From: Zhengitettix transpicula
Taxonomy: Eukaryota > Arthropoda > Insecta > Orthoptera > Tetrigidae
DNA length: 64,000 bases
Direction of reading: 5' to 3'
Assembly (NCBI GenBank): GCA_037074705.1
Contig: CM073593.1
Coordinates: 61,049,501-61,113,500, forward strand
Shown here: piece after piece, positions 40,422 to 47,600 of the stretch
Position numbering within the stretch: the stretch's first letter is position 1
How the letters are laid out: the number at the start of each line of letters is the position of its first letter
Notes under the pieces: generated by a model
The model's database searches: none
The model's input: only the letters and a program-made list of their open reading frames with translations
What the model was told of the DNA's origin: nothing
Program-made: the position numbers and the translations under genes

Positions 40422-43292
40422 CTCTATATTTTGTATTATTTCCTTCAAAATATAAATAATTTAAATCATTATTCATATTTTTATGAATACATGCTATTAT
40501 TTTAGTTAAGATGTTATTTCTTTGACAGATTATATTATCTTCATAATAATTTCACATGCTTTAGTACCAAAATATTTTACATTTCTTAATATAATCATCT
40601 GCAACATATGCGTGTTTGCATGCATACACTTATAGATAACAGGGTGTTACAGTGAACTAGTAAATTTTTATAGTATAAAAAGTTGTTATAAAAATTAGAA
40701 TAATTGGTGAATTAACCACTATGGGTGTATATATAGGTCACAGGTAGAGAGTGAGAATGACTTTAGTTAACTTGTGGTTTTCTTCACTATAGATTGGAAT
40801 TGCAACTCAATGTAACAGTTTATACTCAAGCATTTTCATTTTAAAAAAATGAAACATTGTAATATAATTTTGGTATAATTATGACTGTGTTGAATATTAA
40901 CATACTGTGTTTTAAAATAGAAAATTTGTTAGTAAACAATAATAATAAATATAAGAATTAAATTTTAATAATAAAATTATTAAAAATCCTAAGTCTTGGT
41001 TAAATTTCAGATGTGAAGATGGATGGGTTTTGGCATCTGACCACAAAAGTTGTACCCCAAGAAATGACTGTTTTAAAAGACCATGTCTTCATGGTGGCAC
41101 TTGTATTAGTCCAAGTCCGCATCACCATTATCATTGCCTATGTTCCAAAGGATATTGGGGTCAAAGTTGTGAAATGATGCAACAAAAACAAATTTTGAAA
41201 CTAAGCTTTGGTGCCTTAGCTGCAATATTAATTTGTCTCACTATCATTATCAGTAAGTAATATACTTCATTAAGTTATGTGATGATTTTATCTGCATGTT
41301 GCTAGAAGATGATTGCAGTGAACGTCATCAAAATTTTGCAATTGTTTAATCAGATTAAAGACTGAGAAAACTTTATTCAAATTAATACATATTTAAAAAT
41401 TGGCAATAAATTGTTTATGAACCAACTTAAATAATTAATCAGTCTTGTAATTATTTGAATATTTTCCTAAATATTAGTGTACACATGGTCACAACATTTA
41501 ATCTCATACAAGGAAAATGCATTTTCAGTTATTCTTAAATAGGATGTATGTAATGAAACTAATTCAATTTATCTTTTTTATTAATTTCATTATATTTAAA
41601 TGATAAACACGAAAAATTCAAAAGCTTCTGCACTTTCTTAAATAATTTCAGCAGTATTAAACATTATCAGTACATAAAAAGCTGTTAAATTATAGGTAAT
41701 ATTTATTACTTAAAAATACTGTATTAATCTTGTTAGAAGTACTTAGTTCACATAATGTAAATTCCATAAATCATACAAAATATTTTGAAAAATTATCAAC
41801 TGGTATATGAGGAGTAATATCTCTTATACCTTCTAATAAATTGATTTACAAATGTATCTCATTATTATTGTTATTCAGGTATATTGTGATTAAGTAATAA
41901 ATTATTTTGTGTCCATTAATATGCTTTATCTTGTTTGCCTCTTAGTATTAGTTTTGATAATAATTGCATATAACTACAAACGGGCTAAAAATATAAAAAC
42001 TCCCCCTACAAAGGATGATATTCGAGAAAATGTTATAAGCTATGATGATGAAGGTGGAGGTGAAGATGATATGACTGCATTTGATATAACTCCACTGCAA
42101 ATACCAATCCAGAATTCAGAAACAACTGCACTAGAATTGCATGGTATGAAAATTTATTTGAAATTCTGTAGTAAATTCACTTTTATTGCATATAGTGATG
42201 AAATTATGCTGTTTACACCTTATTTACTTTGCCCTTCTATATTTAAATAGCACTTCCAAATAAAACATCTAGATCAACAGAAGATGAAAATGTTACTAGA
42301 TTGTCAGATGCTAGTAATTCATGCTTTTGTGATGACCTTAGAAGCTATGCCTATGAAGGTGGTGGATCAGTTGCACAGTCTTTATCTTCACTTACTTCAG
42401 GTAAGACAAATTGTATAATAATATTTTATATAAAACTCAAAATTACATTATAATGATTTGTGAATCCCATATAACTTTTGTCACTTCAATCAACTTATAT
42501 CATGTGCTATCCAAACTTTCCTGGAAGACATTCAGTAAATGAAATGAAATTACACAATACCTGATTCTTATACTCCACTACAATCATAAAATAGTACTCC
42601 TTGTAGTGGATACACTGCTGCCTGGATTATTTCTGTGAAATAAAAGCTCCCTGATAATTCTTTTTCATGAAGGAGGATTCAATAAAAAATGTACCAGATG
42701 TTTTCTTTTCACATTCTCCCTCAACACCTTAGAACATCATAATAGAACACTACAGTTATGTATTGACCAGGATGGCTGAACTCCTTAATAGCAATTCCTG
42801 TAATATAAAATAAAGAGATGAGCTTGGACTTCACTTTGGTTTTTACTTATTGGGCTTATGTACATTAAAATGGCTGTTGCTGGATTCAGGACCATACTCA
42901 TCAACTTAATTTCAGCAGCAGTAACCTTCTAAAGGTCAAGGCTGCTTTCAAGCATTTCTTAAATAATGTTCAGACTTGCATGCTATATTGTTTCTGATTA
43001 TCACAGAGATTTTGTGGCACAAACTTTGCAGAAATTTATCTGATGCTCATATTATCAGACAAAATTCTCGTGAATGTTCCACCATATTACATTTGTAGTA
43101 GATTGTCTCTTTCAGATAATTATATTCCAAACAGAAATATTTTTCTAACCTGACCTTTAATTCATAAATTGTTATTTTGCAGATTTTGATGAAAAGGACC
43201 AAGATTTTAATTGGTTATCAGAATGGGGATCACGCTTCAGTCGGTTATACTCAATGTACAATGTAAAAGAAAAAGAAACTGATGATGAGTAA
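13160..43292 (+). CDS. CadN: Neural cadherin, CadN/CadN2 family (3' part, 22 exons)
   Basis: The coding join is 13160-13346, 29990-30223, 30333-30505, 30594-30740, 31008-31313, 31397-31670, 31747-31955, 32797-32960, 33039-33207, 33282-33488, 33862-34133, 34747-34952, 35025-35167, 35280-35540, 35750-36085, 36635-36748, 37214-37400, 39630-39819, 41011-41252, 41946-42143, 42251-42400, 43183-43292. It totals 4,479 nt, or 1,492 residues plus a TAA stop, with GT-AG introns and matching phases throughout. Rough domains (residues of this partial product) are: the end of one cadherin repeat (1-47); four cadherin repeats ending at DINDMPP (151), DINDNKP (269), DINDNEP (374) and DINDNKM (491); the membrane-proximal domain of non-chordate classic cadherins (500-700); EGF (762-793); laminin G (about 798-980); EGF (1008-1038); laminin G (about 1046-1200); cysteine-rich EGF (1261-1313); transmembrane helix (1325-1349); and a tail with [10 protein letters not shown] (1373) and a beta-catenin-binding core, [13 protein letters not shown] (1434). 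Family role: calcium-dependent homophilic adhesion, best known in axon targeting, linked to actin through catenins. The 5' exons lie upstream of the window. The diverged tail favours a CadN2-like paralogue, so the symbol denotes the family. Confidence 0.9.
13896..14160. repeat. Inverted-repeat element with hammerhead-like cores
   Basis: The left arm (about 13,896-13,995) and right arm (about 14,050-14,160) are reverse complements. They share AAACAACGTTTCGT, the stretch ending in TCTGAC/GTCAGA, and AAAATTGGCTGAT. A spacer of about 60 bp separates them. Each arm holds a CTGANGA...GAAAC motif: 13,961-13,990 on minus (G8 changed to T) and 14,059-14,088 on plus (CTGATGA intact). The arrangement resembles the hammerhead-bearing terminal repeats of Penelope-like elements. 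No reverse transcriptase remains. Confidence 0.65.
14059..14088 (+). ncRNA. Hammerhead-ribozyme-like core (probably degenerate)
   Basis: CTGATGA and GAAAC are separated by 18 nt. The sibling copies at 13,961-13,990 and 23,612-23,641 carry GGTCGC at the position of GATCAC here. Pairing that GTCGC with GCGAC would make a 5-bp stem II with one extra unpaired G. In this copy GTCGC has become ATCAC, which weakens the stem. Stems I and III could not be resolved. Confidence 0.35.
14372..14592. repeat. Inverted-repeat element
   Basis: Arms at about 14,372-14,421 and 14,535-14,592 are near reverse complements (AAATTTGATGATAAA, CAGACAATT and AAAACT blocks). The loop contains CTGAAGA...GAAAC at 14,479-14,507, the same motif spacing as in the neighbouring elements. 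Confidence 0.65.
14937..15275 (-). mobile_element. SINE-like copy R2, old and diverged
   Basis: Read on minus, it aligns with the family seen at 21,165 and 38,177. Landmarks are GGGTAATCCACATTGTGG at the 3' side, GTAGGTCGGGC..., and GTACTTGTCCCACG. It has many substitutions and no clear A-tail, suggesting an older insertion. Confidence 0.65.
16180..16410 (+). repeat. Single-arm repeat with hammerhead-like core
   Basis: It is similar to 22,040-22,345 (AAAAATA(T/C)TCT, GTCATTTCG/GTCGTTTCGG, TCATTTAACT(G/A)AAATTTAT blocks). It carries CTGAAGA...GAAAC at 16,337-16,369. A stem II of GTTCC with GGAAT, after one spare G, is possible. The paired bases differ from those in the 13.9-kb family while pairing is retained, as expected if the helix mattered. 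Confidence 0.5.
17377..17735. repeat. Inverted-repeat element with hammerhead-like core
   Basis: The ends AATAAATA...ACAG...TGTCA and their reverse complement (TGACATGTTACCTGT...TATTTATT) bracket about 360 bp. CTGAAGA...GAAAC lies at 17,629-17,658, and a decayed GTTTCAACC counterpart lies in the left arm. The open frame at 17,460-17,651 falls inside and is not a gene. Confidence 0.55.
18509..18536. other. Short perfect hairpin
   Basis: ACGTGTTAC (18,509-18,517) and GTAACACGT (18,528-18,536) are exact reverse complements with a 10-nt loop. No function is assigned. Confidence 0.5.
21153..21623 (+). mobile_element. SINE-like copy R3 with target-site duplication
   Basis: The element (about 21,165-21,611) begins near CCTCTCTGTTTTTGAAC and ends GTTGCCCTAAAAAA. 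It is flanked by a 12-bp direct repeat AGTAATTATGAT (21,153-21,164 and 21,612-21,623). A target-site duplication plus A-tail shows insertion by LINE-type reverse transcription. It encodes nothing, and I could not assign it to a named family. It could be a SINE or a 5'-truncated LINE. Confidence 0.85.
22040..22345 (+). repeat. Single-arm repeat related to 16,180-16,410
   Basis: It aligns with the 16.2-kb repeat, with a degenerate core (CTGAAGATCC, then GAAATG) instead of an intact CTGANGA...GAAAC. Confidence 0.45.
23200..23270 (+). repeat. Hammerhead-like motif in a solo arm
   Basis: CTGACGA...GAAAC lies at 23,214-23,242. AGCAAG upstream and CTTGCT downstream could pair as a stem I. This is the only copy in the window with an obvious candidate for that helix. 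Confidence 0.35.
23585..23710 (+). repeat. Solo arm of the 13.9-kb inverted-repeat family
   Basis: TTGAACCTGATG, GGTCGC...GCGATGAAAC and AAAATTG(T)CTGATGTTTATTTATT match the right arm at 14,050-14,160. The core CTGATGT...GAAAC at 23,612-23,641 has the A9 position changed to T. Confidence 0.6.
24740..24850 (+). repeat. Solo arm with CTGAAGA...GAAAC motif
   Basis: The motif lies at 24,762-24,790 with 17 nt between its two halves. Flanks are AT-rich, and no inverted partner was found nearby. Confidence 0.4.
26325..26842 (-). mobile_element. SINE-like copy R4, longest 5' end
   Basis: Read on minus, this is a near full-length family member. Its tail is a T-run at 26,325-26,331. At the far (5') end, two short units sharing TGCGAGAGAATA and CCTCGC form a short tandem repeat (about 26,790-26,842), which is longer than in the other copies. 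The open frames inside (26,341-26,541 and 26,487-26,708) belong to the repeat. Confidence 0.8.
27451..27817. mobile_element. Possible pogo-type MITE
   Basis: Both ends begin TACAGTC when read inward. Near each end lie CpG-containing TATAACGA-like blocks (GGATATAACGAGGG on the left, TTTATAACGAACCTCGG on the right), a style seen in pogo/Tigger termini. TA at both borders would fit a TA target duplication. Beyond these short matches the ends do not pair well. Confidence 0.3.
28884..28992. repeat. Two-unit tandem duplication, about 54 bp
   Basis: ATTCATAT(T/G)(T)TATTAAT, CAAAGTAAAC(T/C)ACAATAA and GCTTCAGAA recur about 54 bp apart, once each in 28,884-28,937 and 28,938-28,992. Confidence 0.6.
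29990..30223 (+). CDS. CadN: Cadherin exon 2
   Basis: Residues 63-140. It completes a Gly codon with exon 1 and encodes most of one cadherin repeat, with [15 protein letters not shown] and [20 protein letters not shown], two of the best-conserved blocks in insect neural cadherins. It ends with one spare base (G) before GTATTA. Confidence 0.93.
30333..30505 (+). CDS. CadN: Cadherin exon 3
   Basis: Residues 141-198. It carries the linker DINDMPPEF and the beginning of the next cadherin repeat ([18 protein letters not shown]). It ends in phase 0 at TACAAG|GTAATT. Confidence 0.93.
30594..30740 (+). CDS. CadN: Cadherin exon 4
   Basis: Residues 199-247, starting [12 protein letters not shown] and ending FRIQVTDK. 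It is the middle of a cadherin repeat, phase 0 at both ends. Confidence 0.93.
31008..31313 (+). CDS. CadN: Cadherin exon 5
   Basis: Residues 248-349. It holds the calcium linker DINDNKPQF and most of the following repeat, including [12 protein letters not shown] and RSLDREK. Phase 0 at both ends. Confidence 0.94.
31397..31670 (+). CDS. CadN: Cadherin exon 6
   Basis: Residues 350-440. It carries [12 protein letters not shown], the linker DINDNEP and [14 protein letters not shown] of the last repeat. It ends with one spare base. Confidence 0.93.
31747..31955 (+). CDS. CadN: Cadherin exon 7
   Basis: Residues 441-510. It has [20 protein letters not shown] and DINDNKMQP, the last calcium-type linker before the membrane-proximal domain. 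The donor choice (GTG|GTAATT) keeps the frame into GQSEETD of exon 8. Confidence 0.92.
31956..32796 (+). other. Intron 7 of the cadherin gene
   Basis: 841 bp, very AT-rich, almost without CpG. No alternative exon was seen. Confidence 0.7.
32797..32960 (+). CDS. CadN: Cadherin exon 8
   Basis: Residues 511-564. [20 protein letters not shown] marks the start of the membrane-proximal domain of non-chordate classic cadherins. It ends in phase 2 at GGAAT|GTGAGT. Confidence 0.92.
33039..33207 (+). CDS. CadN: Cadherin exon 9
   Basis: Residues 565-621, from [12 protein letters not shown] to [10 protein letters not shown]. This is the membrane-proximal domain. Its first base completes an Ile codon with exon 8. 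Confidence 0.92.
33282..33488 (+). CDS. CadN: Cadherin exon 10
   Basis: Residues 622-690: [20 protein letters not shown], then [15 protein letters not shown] and [12 protein letters not shown]. Phase 0 at both ends. Confidence 0.92.
33862..34133 (+). CDS. CadN: Cadherin exon 11 (cysteine box and EGF start)
   Basis: Residues 691-780. It opens [18 protein letters not shown], passes a cysteine cluster (C707, C714, C718, C749, C751) and begins the first EGF module (C762, C767, C773). It ends in phase 2. Candidate N-glycosylation sites (such as NIT and NKT) are present. Confidence 0.92.
34134..34746 (+). other. Intron 11 of the cadherin gene
   Basis: 613 bp with no repeat or exon recognised. Confidence 0.7.
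34747..34952 (+). CDS. CadN: Cadherin exon 12 (EGF end, laminin G start)
   Basis: Residues 781-849. It finishes the EGF ([16 protein letters not shown]) and starts laminin G domain 1 with [35 protein letters not shown]. Confidence 0.92.
35025..35167 (+). CDS. CadN: Cadherin exon 13 (laminin G)
   Basis: Residues 850-897: [20 protein letters not shown], and [12 protein letters not shown], the core strand of a laminin G fold. Confidence 0.92.
35280..35540 (+). CDS. CadN: Cadherin exon 14 (laminin G end)
   Basis: Residues 898-984: [32 protein letters not shown], and [15 protein letters not shown], the conserved closing motif with its cysteine. Phase 0 at both ends. Confidence 0.93.
35750..36085 (+). 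CDS. CadN: Cadherin exon 15 (EGF 2, laminin G 2 start)
   Basis: Residues 985-1096. After [18 protein letters not shown] comes a compact EGF (C1008, C1013, C1018, C1027, C1029, C1038). It is shorter than the equivalent region I recall for fly CadN. Laminin G 2 then starts with [20 protein letters not shown]. Confidence 0.93.
36086..36634 (+). other. Intron 15 with a SINE-like insertion
   Basis: 549 bp. The insertion occupies 36,438-36,585 and ends about 50 bp before the exon 16 acceptor. Confidence 0.75.
36438..36585 (+). mobile_element. SINE-like copy R5, 5'-truncated, intronic
   Basis: This is the last 148 bp of the family (from GCCCGGGGGCCCTAGTTAA to a run of 13 A). It shares the sense orientation of the cadherin gene. 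It is close in sequence to the other copies, hence probably recent. It places a GC-rich block and a poly(A) run just upstream of the exon 16 acceptor. Confidence 0.85.
36635..36748 (+). CDS. CadN: Cadherin exon 16 (laminin G 2)
   Basis: Residues 1097-1134: [20 protein letters not shown] and [10 protein letters not shown]. Phase 0 at both ends. Confidence 0.9.
37214..37400 (+). CDS. CadN: Cadherin exon 17 (laminin G 2)
   Basis: Residues 1135-1196: [36 protein letters not shown] and [10 protein letters not shown]. It ends with one spare base. Confidence 0.92.
37401..39629 (+). other. Intron 17 of the cadherin gene
   Basis: 2.2 kb. It holds the SINE-like copy at 38,168-38,705 and otherwise AT-rich, CpG-poor sequence. 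No alternative exon was recognised. Confidence 0.7.
38168..38705 (+). mobile_element. SINE-like copy R6 with target-site duplication
   Basis: A long copy (about 38,177-38,696) from the CTCTCGCAGGCAGTACCTTG 5' region to a CCCTAAAAAAA tail. It is flanked by AGTGTGGTG at 38,168-38,176 and 38,697-38,705. Open frames inside it on both strands are part of the repeat. Confidence 0.85.
39630..39819 (+). CDS. CadN: Cadherin exon 18 (laminin G 2 end, cysteine-rich link)
   Basis: Residues 1197-1259: [20 protein letters not shown], then [20 protein letters not shown] and a cysteine-rich stretch ending WNQYEC. It ends in phase 2 (GC|GTAAGT). Confidence 0.92.
39820..41010 (+). other. Intron 18 of the cadherin gene
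   Basis: 1.2 kb, AT-rich, with an (AT)n run at 40,372-40,420. Nothing else was recognised. Confidence 0.7.
40372..40420. repeat. (AT)n microsatellite
   Basis: About 24 uninterrupted AT units within cadherin intron 18. Confidence 0.97.
41011..41252 (+). CDS. CadN: Cadherin exon 19 (EGF 3 and transmembrane start)
   Basis: Residues 1260-1340: [14 protein letters not shown], an EGF with PCLHGGTC and [13 protein letters not shown], then a short polar linker and most of the membrane helix ([17 protein letters not shown]). In the fly gene the transmembrane region is subject to alternative exon choice; only one version is visible here. Confidence 0.93.
41946..42143 (+). CDS. CadN: Cadherin exon 20 (transmembrane end, juxtamembrane tail)
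   Basis: Residues 1341-1406. It completes the helix ([10 protein letters not shown]). It then gives basic stop-transfer residues (YKRAKNIK) and the conserved block [20 protein letters not shown]. The acceptor is TGCCTCTTAG. It ends with one spare base. Confidence 0.93.
42251..42400 (+). CDS. CadN: Cadherin exon 21 (beta-catenin-binding core)
   Basis: Residues 1407-1456. A serine/threonine-rich linker unlike the fly CadN tail leads into [20 protein letters not shown], the conserved catenin-binding motif of classic cadherins. It ends with one spare base. Confidence 0.92.
43183..43292 (+). CDS. CadN: Cadherin exon 22 (C-terminus and stop)
   Basis: Residues 1457-1492 and TAA at 43,290-43,292. 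[19 protein letters not shown] keeps the positions of the family's terminal tryptophan/phenylalanine block, and [13 protein letters not shown] forms an acidic, diverged end. Confidence 0.92.
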
Positions 43293-44600
43293 TTTAGAAT
43301 GTAGCAGATCTTCTGCATCAGGTGTTGCAAATGGCTGTGAAAATTTTCTACTTTAATAGTACATGCAATGAAGTGATGACTTAGGAATAACAAATATATG
43401 CCTTAATTTGTAATATTTCATCTGTCTGGTGATGACTCATTAGTTGCTCAGTTTCATAAATAAACCAAATGTATTTCTGCATTGAAGAAACCTTCTGAAT
43501 GACATACATCTAAACATGTAAAATTTGTAACAAATATTAATATAATTATAAGTCAAAGAAATATTTAAGTTTAAAGCAATTATTAATATTCTAATTTAAT
43601 ATTACTAGCTCTCAGTTGTCAGTCATGAATATATTTATATTCACCCCTTAAGATAATGCTGTTATTCACAATTGGAATGAATGTTGAAAAGGGAAAATCA
43701 ATTAACTATTTTTGTTTTATTTCTTAATAGCTAAGTTATAAAGTTTAGGACTTTCATCTTTAAACATTTGTAAATATTTGTATGACTATGTTTCTAGAAG
43801 TAATATCTTTAATATTGTACTCTTCTTTGGTGTGCATTTTATAGATACTTTATCTGTGATAAAAGTAAATATTTTTGTAAGATAAAATTTTGTAATATAG
43901 GCACAATGTGTCCAGAAAAGTTATTGTTTGAATTAATAATGGCTAACTTACAGTGTCTCAAAAGTAAATATTTTTGTAAAACATAAAGTTTATATAATTT
44001 AATGTTATATAAAATGGTATTTAATATTAAGTTATTGATTGATTGTAAATAATTGTTAAGAATTTTAATGAAAATGAAAAATAAGCTTAGCCAATTAATT
44101 AATACTTTGAAATATTATAAACCTGCAAGCAAGATTGTTATGAAATAATTGAAACAAATACTTATTAGTATTAAAGTGGTCTTATGTCAATTAATAATCA
44201 AATTTAACCATAATCACACGAGAAAATAAATTGTCTCAATATTTTACTGTGAAAAATGGATTTGTATTGCTCAAGTTTTTTACTGTTAGACAAGAAAAAA
44301 TTCATGCAAGAAAATATTAAACTTTATTAAATTCTTTTGTTTCTTAATAGTTTTAGATATTTCCTTTACTTGATACAAATTTAAAGCAGATAATAGTAAT
44401 CAGACTAATTATCGCTTTAAAACTTGTCAGGTTTTGAATTAATTATGATACATATTTTTTACTTTCCATCATTTTCTTGTTGGAAACATTGTGCTTTCAA
44501 GACTTGTAAGAATGTTTTCAACAATGTGTTCCCTGGATATCAGATATTACCGTTCATTACCACAGGTAAATAATTGCACTGCTTCAACACAATAGTATTG
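43293..44600 (+). other. Probable cadherin 3' UTR
   Basis: AT-rich, CpG-poor sequence follows the stop. AATAAA hexamers at 43,459-43,464 and 44,225-44,230 are candidate polyadenylation signals, but I cannot tell which is used. A block AAAAGTAAATATTTTTGTAA occurs twice (near 43,863 and 43,963). Confidence 0.5.
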
Positions 44601-47600
44601 TTTAACATAGATAAAAATAGGAATTTAAGCCAATTTGAAAATATTCCCCAAAGATTCTAGTTTATGTTAAGAAACCAAATATGCCTTTATCACAATGCTA
44701 ATAGGTAAATAAATGCTGCCTTGGCTAGTTATCACAGACTTTACATATCTGAACTGTGATAATTTTGTGTGCAAAGACATTTACAATTTAAGTTGCTACA
44801 CCAAATTTTAAGATGATTTCATCCATTCTTATGGTGATACTCCTAAATGAGAAAGGTAAAATTTGCTACAAGAGGATGGCAGTGAACTTAATTGAAATAT
44901 TGCAGTTAGAAGCCCAAGAAGACTATTCATTCTCTACACTGAGAAATACTACATTCTTTATTAAAATATTACAGTTTAAATTTATACAGCAGAACTTCAC
45001 GTAGAAGAAATTTTTTTCATACTCTCGATAATAGTATGGAACGATTTCAGTTAAATTATTCTATTTTTGAAATTTTTTATAATAGTATGATGATAATTAA
45101 AAGTATTTTACTTCTTCAATTTTCAGGTTGTTCAATATTTCAGTCACTTTTTCCTACTCTGATTATTGTCTAAGGAAATCATATCCAGAAAATGGCACGC
45201 TATAAATATTAAATTCCATTCTCATAAAGGTTCTTATAGTTTGGAGCATTGAATGAATTTATCAATCTGTCATAGTACTCATATTTAGTGAATTATTACA
45301 AGAATTTATTGAAACCATTAAACAAAAATAATTGAAAGCTTGTGTTACTTATCAAATGTTAATTTAAATAATTCATCAGTGTCAACATATTCTATGAAAT
45401 GGCTCGATTCAGTCAGTAGTTGCACAAATTAAGATGAATCATGTGATTTTGTACCATTTCGTTGTAAAAGTTGTGATTTTAAGAGAGGTAAGCATTACTT
45501 ATGGCACTTTGCTGCAGCTTACGAACCTTTAAATTTTCTTACTTTATCTTACTCTTTTCTAAATATGTCCTAACGATTGACACATATATGATGTTACATA
45601 TGAGATGTTAAAATTGCATTATCTTCTGATAAAGGGGGAAATTGTTTTATTTACTAGCCTTAAACTCTTTTTCCAATTTCAATTCTTCGCTGTGACAGAA
45701 CATCATCTTTAACATAACCCATTACAACTACATAGCTGTCATGAATATTAACCCATGTTACTGCCTTTTAATCAATTCCATCCAAACCATCTGTTATTAT
45801 TAATGTTATTTAGTGACTTGATGTGACTATTGTGCCTTTCAACAAAGACGGATTTAATTTTCAAAGTTAATTCAGTAGGGAGGGACATTTATAATACATC
45901 ATATTAAAAGATTATCCAAGATTATCAGTATTCGGTAAGAAATAATTTCTTATTGTAGTATTTGAAACAATTCAAATAATGTAAAAATAAAAGTATTTAA
46001 AAATGATAAATTTGACAGTTTAAAATTTTAACTTCCAGAATTCCTTAAAATTTCTTCAGTAAATGTAGCAACGCATAAATTAAGAATATGTCGTAAATAT
46101 CTGTAAGTTATGTAACTGGTAATATATATTTGATAAAATTAATCAGTGATGAAAAATGTTGCTTTAACATTTCCATAGTTTACTGGTTTAATTTCTGCGC
46201 CTATATTGGAAAAATCTTTTGCCTGTTTTTTTTTTTACGTGGAGCCGCACGTCTACGCTGAAAATTGATTTGCATCAAAGTATTTTTAAAAATGTAAATT
46301 AAAAATGCTAACAGCTGATAGGAACACGAAGTGATTGTTTCCTACCAGGTTCAATAATACACGGGGAGAGACCAGAATTGCTTTAGAGTCTATGTACGAG
46401 CGGATTGAAGGCATAATTACAATGTAATGGACGCACGTTGACAGTGAATTGGTTTCTGCGGGTTCGCTTAATTTTTTTTCAGGAACATCGCGTAACTTAG
46501 ATTACAGTCATTATCTGCAACATTAGATTGTCACATATAAGCCTCTAGCTGAATAACATGTAGTAGACGATGGATTAACAAACCATCGTGTGGTTTATAT
46601 TTCAAAAGTTAGTTGAAAGTTAATTGAATAATCCATAAAATTATACTTATATATTTAAAGAAATCTCATGATATTTTAAATAAGAGAGATCATTTCATAC
46701 ACCTCCAAAAAATTAAAATACTGGAACTAGTTTAGTTTGTAATGTTTTGAAATTAATTCTGGATCTTCTTCAACCAATCAAATCACAAAATTGTGGATGT
46801 ACTCGTTTGTAAATAATTTGACGCTATTGGTTTATACTACTGAATAGCACATCCCTCATCCGTTGTTTTCTTCATTAAGTTATCTGTCTTCGTAAACTCT
46901 TCTGGCTCTCGATATAACTCTCTTTTACAGTGTTTACAAGACTGGGTGTTGGGTATAAAATCAAAAATATTGTCTTCGGAATATTCCGAACATTCCTGTT
47001 CTCTGAAGAACTTTCATTCATCATTTAATCGTTTTTCGTAAGTTTCTCATTCAATCTTGTATTTTACGGTTTTCCAAAAATTCTCATTTCTTCTGTATTT
47101 CATACGTACAATTATCTAATCTCCTACTTCAATCGAATTATTCTCTGGCAAACAATACCTTTTCTGGCGGAATATTTTCGTATATCGTGTTATTCATTTC
47201 CCTATTTTCCTTACCGATTCTTCGCAATAACTGTCTCTAATTATCAACACCCATTATTGATCCTCTTATAATATTAGTAACTCTCGGATATTAACTCGTG
47301 CCTAACTAAAGGAAATTGACTTGAAATTCGACAAAGTCTAAAGTCTATGCTTACCTTAAAATGAAATACTTACGTGTGATTGAAAATAATAAAAAGAAAT
47401 ATAGCAAAATACAGACAAAAAAGTGATAATATACATACCACACAACAATGTAATCCTTGTGCCTTTCTTCAGGTGCAGAAAAAATACGCAAGAGCCTAGC
47501 GAGAGACAACAGCACAAGTTGCTGACAAAACTCAAAACTCAGAAAAAAAATAGTATAAATGCAAATATGAAATGTGTTTTGAAATTATTCCTACTGGCCG

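Noticed and set aside
31956..41945. Mutually exclusive alternative exons like those of fly CadN
   Set aside because: I looked for second versions of the laminin G and transmembrane exons in the introns and found none with splice sites and an open frame.
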